A stretch of 64,000 nt of DNA from an uncultured Bacilli bacterium (GTDB lineage: Bacteria > Bacillota_I > Bacilli_A > RF39 > UBA660). The stretch covers positions 22,619-86,618 of the forward strand of contig CAKOOJ010000004.1 of NCBI GenBank assembly GCA_934098385.1, given 5' to 3'. The position numbers were made by a program, and so were the translations under genes. The number at the start of each line of letters is the position of its first letter. Position 1 is the stretch's first letter. Below are positions 61,170-64,000 of the stretch, piece after piece. The notes under the pieces were generated by a model. That model was not told where the DNA came from. It ran no database searches and saw nothing but the letters and a program-made list of their open reading frames with translations.

Positions 61170-62861
61170 TTATTTAACTAATTTTTTTATCTTATTATTT
61201 TCTATAAAATCAAAAACTATATTTGCATTGCTATCTAAAAAGTTTATAAAATCACACATCTTTATATTACATTTAAAAGTTAATTGATTATTATATATAT
61301 CTTCAAACACAATTATACTATTATATATGTCAATATTATTTTTTATATAATAATTACCATGTGCTATAGAATTTCTTATACCATCAATAATACGTTCACT
61401 TATTAAATAATCTTTATTATTGTTACAATAAGCATAAGCATTACTATACTCTATTAATAATTTATTATATTCTTTTGCAATTCTATTTTTATCTTCATTC
61501 ATTATATTTAATTTCTCTTTTAATTTATTTATTACATCTATTTTATCTATATTTATTTTTTCTATATTTGAAATCATTTTATTAATATTTTCATTAATTT
61601 TATTTAATTCATTATATTTAGAATCTTTTTTAACTTTTAAATAATTTATATATCTAGTATCAATATCACATAATTCTATATTAAAATCAGAAAAATTTAA
61701 CTTAGTATAGTCAAAGCCATTATTATCAAATTCAGTGTATTTATTATCATTTTTAAATAAATTATCTATACTATATGAAAATAATGAATTAAATAACGCT
61801 ATAACAGACGACCCCAACGTATAACTACTTATATAAAATTTACCGTATTTTTCACATACTTTTTGTTCTATTATATTAATATTCACTGTTTTATAATCTT
61901 TTATTGTATCTAATATTATTAAATTATTTAAATTATCTATAAGTAAATTTAATTTTTTATTTTCTATATTTTCATTTCTTTCAAGTTCTTTAGCTAACAT
62001 TATACTTTGTTCATACATTGTAGAATTTTCACTCATAATATTTAAAAAATAAGTTGCAAAAGTATCGTAGTCTACATTTTTAAATGATTTATTCTCATGG
62101 ATTATTTCATATCTATCACCATATAAGTTCTTAAAATGTTTTTTTATATTATATAATTCTTTTTCGTCGTAGTATTTACTCTCATAACCATTAACTAATC
62201 TATCAAAATCTTTTAGAATATTTAATGGAATATTAGATCCATCTTTACTTTTTATAGTTACTACTTTTTGTCTATATCTTTTTATAAAACCTATTAATTG
62301 ATTTTTATTTGTTATTGGTTTATTTCTATTTGCCGGTACTCTATTATTAACAGTCATTTTTCTAGAAAATTCATTAGTTTTATAATTCTTTAAATAACTA
62401 TTTAAACTTGACATAACAAATGATGCTAATTTATATATATTAATTTTAATATCATTATTATCAACTTTTAATATTATTCTATTATGTTCTAATTCAAATA
62501 CAAAATTACCATGTGCTATTTTATTTCTCAACTCTACTATTAATGTTTCTTTATCTTTAAATAAATAACCATCTATCATATACTTATCATTATGACTAGA
62601 AGCAATTCTATTTATATTCTTTTCTAATATTTCTTCTAATATTAATGGATTGTAGCTATTATCACTTTTTTCTATTATACCTTCTTTTATTATTAGAAAT
62701 ATATTCGATATAAATCCCATAAATGCAGCATTTATAAATTTATTATCATTATTTTTTATAATATAATCACCATATAACTTTGTACCGCTTATTACTTCTT
62801 CCAAAAACACTAAATAACTACATACTCCATTACAATAATCTTTTATATTATCTTCTCTCAT
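61170..62861 (-). CDS. protein with two HEPN-type RNxxxH motifs (putative RNase)
   Basis: 563 aa, soluble, helical, Asn/Ile/Lys-rich. Two near-identical motifs, RNKIAHGNF (R112-H117) and RNSIAHGNY (R496-H501), match the Rx4-6H signature of HEPN ribonucleases. Each is followed by a similar 'short strands then helix' stretch, suggesting an internal duplication of the HEPN domain with a long coiled middle part (about 380-470). HEPN proteins are common in phage defence and toxin-antitoxin systems. No Cas genes, CRISPR array or antitoxin gene is adjacent. AGAGGGGAAATAAT precedes the ATG. Confidence 0.65.
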   Translation of the reverse strand: MREDNIKDYCNGVCSYLVFLEEVISGTKLYGDYIIKNNDNKFINAAFMGFISNIFLIIKEGIIEKSDNSYNPLILEEILEKNINRIASSHNDKYMIDGYLFKDKETLIVELRNKIAHGNFVFELEHNRIILKVDNNDIKINIYKLASFVMSSLNSYLKNYKTNEFSRKMTVNNRVPANRNKPITNKNQLIGFIKRYRQKVVTIKSKDGSNIPLNILKDFDRLVNGYESKYYDEKELYNIKKHFKNLYGDRYEIIHENKSFKNVDYDTFATYFLNIMSENSTMYEQSIMLAKELERNENIENKKLNLLIDNLNNLIILDTIKDYKTVNINIIEQKVCEKYGKFYISSYTLGSSVIALFNSLFSYSIDNLFKNDNKYTEFDNNGFDYTKLNFSDFNIELCDIDTRYINYLKVKKDSKYNELNKINENINKMISNIEKINIDKIDVINKLKEKLNIMNEDKNRIAKEYNKLLIEYSNAYAYCNNNKDYLISERIIDGIRNSIAHGNYYIKNNIDIYNSIIVFEDIYNNQLTFKCNIKMCDFINFLDSNANIVFDFIENNKIKKLVK

Positions 62862-62978
62862 TTATTATTTCCCCTCTTTTGTAACGTATATATTACTACA
62901 TATTAAATAAAAAAGCAAAATTTTTATTTTATAAAGAATTAAAATTTATATAATTCATATATTTTATTAGGTGTTACT

Positions 62979-63905
62979 ATGTTAAAGAGAAAAGCATTAA
63001 AAAAAATCTTTATTAGTTTATCTTGCTTAGGAATATTATTTATCATTTATTTATTTCCTAATAGGAATGAACCTATTAAATCTAATATAAGTCATAATAA
63101 AGAAAATAACATAATATATTTAATAGATAATAATAGATATACATCAAGAGTTAGTACTATACTAACTAGTAAATCTAAAGAAGATAAAATAAAAGAAATT
63201 ATTAATATACTAACTATTGGTTCTAACAATTATATAAGAGATGGTTTTAAAAAAGTTATACCAAAAAATACAAAACTTATAAATTTAGAAATACAAGATA
63301 ATTTAGTTAAGTTAAATTTTAATAAGAATTTATTAAATGTAGATATATATAATGAAGAAAAAATGATAGAAGCAATAGTATATTCTTTAACTAGTTTAGA
63401 TAATATTAAATATGTTTCTATATATGTAGAAGGATCTATTCTTAATAAGTTACCTAATTCTAATAAAAAACTTCCTACTTTATTAGATAGAAGTATTGGC
63501 ATTAATAAAGAATATAATATTAATAATATAAATAATACTACAAAGACTACAATTTATTATTTATCTAAGTATAATGATTACTATTACTATGTACCAGTTA
63601 CTAAAATAGATAATAGTGATATAAGTAAAATAGAAATAATAATTAAAGAATTAACTAGTTCTAAGCTATTAAACACTAATTTAATAAGTTATTTAAATAA
63701 TAACACTGAATTATTAAGTTATAATGAAACTGATAAATCTTTACTTTTAAATTTTAATGAAAATATATTAGAAGATATTAATACAAATAATATATTAGAA
63801 GAAGTCAGTTATTCTATTAATTTAAGTATAAAAGATAATTATGATGTAGATAGTGTTATTTATTATGTTAATGATAAAGTTGTCAGTACATTTAATATAA
63901 AATAG
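62979..63905 (+). CDS. gerM: GerM-like protein with two GerMN domains
   Basis: 308 aa, one N-terminal membrane anchor (about 8-26). Two GerMN repeats: the first with 'VIPKNTKLINLEIQDNLVKLNFNKNLL' then 'AIVYSLTSLDNIKYVSIYVEG' (in part), the second with 'IYYLSKYNDYYYYVPVTK' and 'SLLLNFNENILEDI'. GerM acts in engulfment and cortex formation in Bacillus, linking the mother-cell and forespore channel complex. A two-domain form is specific for true GerM rather than other GerMN proteins. AGGTGTTACT precedes the ATG. Confidence 0.82.
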   Translation: MLKRKALKKIFISLSCLGILFIIYLFPNRNEPIKSNISHNKENNIIYLIDNNRYTSRVSTILTSKSKEDKIKEIINILTIGSNNYIRDGFKKVIPKNTKLINLEIQDNLVKLNFNKNLLNVDIYNEEKMIEAIVYSLTSLDNIKYVSIYVEGSILNKLPNSNKKLPTLLDRSIGINKEYNINNINNTTKTTIYYLSKYNDYYYYVPVTKIDNSDISKIEIIIKELTSSKLLNTNLISYLNNNTELLSYNETDKSLLLNFNENILEDINTNNILEEVSYSINLSIKDNYDVDSVIYYVNDKVVSTFNIK

Positions 63906-63966
63906 AGAACTAAATTGGTTCTCTATTCAGACTGTTGACAAATAAAATTTGTTAATAGTCTTTTTA
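63901..63966 (+). terminator. tandem hairpins after gerM, the second a terminator
   Basis: A first palindrome AATAGAGAAC / GGTTCTCTATT (63901-63927) overlaps the stop; the second, GACTGTTGACAAAT / ATTTGTTAATAGTC (63930-63960), is followed by TTTTT. Confidence 0.75.
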
Positions 63967-64000
63967 TTTTATAAAAAATGTTATATAATAAATACGTAAG

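Noticed and set aside
61170..62861. The two-HEPN protein as a Cas13
   Set aside because: Far too short, no crRNA-binding region recognised and no repeat array in the flanks; only the RNxxxH motifs are shared.
1..64000. Mollicute code with TGA as tryptophan
   Set aside because: Trp residues at conserved sites are TGG and at least one well-supported gene (46054-46332) ends in TGA; reading TGA through is not needed anywhere.

Overview
The window is chromosomal DNA from a very AT-rich Firmicute (Bacillota), roughly a quarter G+C by eye. Family content (YlbD/YlbE pair, YqeY, MnmA, RarA, Obg, Thr T-box, L19 leader, paired M16 peptidases) points to the Bacilli/Erysipelotrichia/RF39-like gut lineages. 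The genetic code is standard: Trp is TGG, and TGA is a real stop (for example the gene ending at 46054). Sporulation-type genes are scattered through it: a CotY/CotZ-like Cys-rich coat protein, YlbD, a two-domain GerM, a SpoVB-type flippase, a possible SpoIIM and a DacF-type carboxypeptidase. The organism therefore sporulates or recently descends from a spore former.

Layout. 1-9.6 kb, mostly + strand: end of a surface protein, HerA-like ATPase, HemW, a cadherin-like surface protein, GDPD, S21, YqeY, MnmA and an HTH regulator, with a 36-aa DUF4044-type membrane protein on the minus strand. 9.8-13.4 kb, mostly minus: ZIP transporter, kinase-like protein, HTH-metallophosphoesterase, Xer recombinase. 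13.5-14.5 kb: a type III (ToxN/CptN-like) toxin-antitoxin locus whose pseudoknot RNA repeats occur as two separate promoter-repeat-terminator cassettes, one before the toxin gene and one after it. 14.6-16.8 kb: rarA-gpsA. 16.8-33 kb: paired M16 peptidases, a thioredoxin-fold protein without its cysteines, a huge MMPL transporter fused to a secreted domain and regulated by a divergent TetR gene, a beta-helix surface protein, a frameshifted peptidase E, a C39-like protease, Fic, a two-component system, a deoxyribosyltransferase-like protein and a membrane phosphoesterase.

33.0-46.9 kb: a genomic island. Its edges are direct copies of the same segment, the 3' two fifths of dacF plus a small sigma-region-4-like gene. 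The left copy is decayed and the right copy is intact. Between them lies a one-direction set of genes: LysR regulator, Idi-like Nudix, PLP aminotransferase, two ATP-grasp ligases, a complete amino-acid-type ABC importer, two APH/choline-kinase-like enzymes, a radical SAM/SPASM enzyme, a dTMP-kinase-like protein, a Nudix hydrolase and a HAD phosphatase. It looks like an uncharacterised pathway that makes or processes an amino-acid or dipeptide-derived small molecule and imports a related compound.

46.9-64 kb: housekeeping genes (AI-2E-type permease, T-box/unknown/thrS, obg, Smr, PfkB-like, rplS with leader, hup, spoVB, ylbD-ylbE) broken by an IS30-family element. The IS sits in a rho-independent terminator and is flanked by 27-bp direct repeats of that terminator. 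Near the right end are a 563-aa protein with two HEPN-type RNxxxH motifs, a short unusually GC-rich intergenic stretch just after it, and gerM. Intrinsic terminators are abundant and several overlap stop codons.
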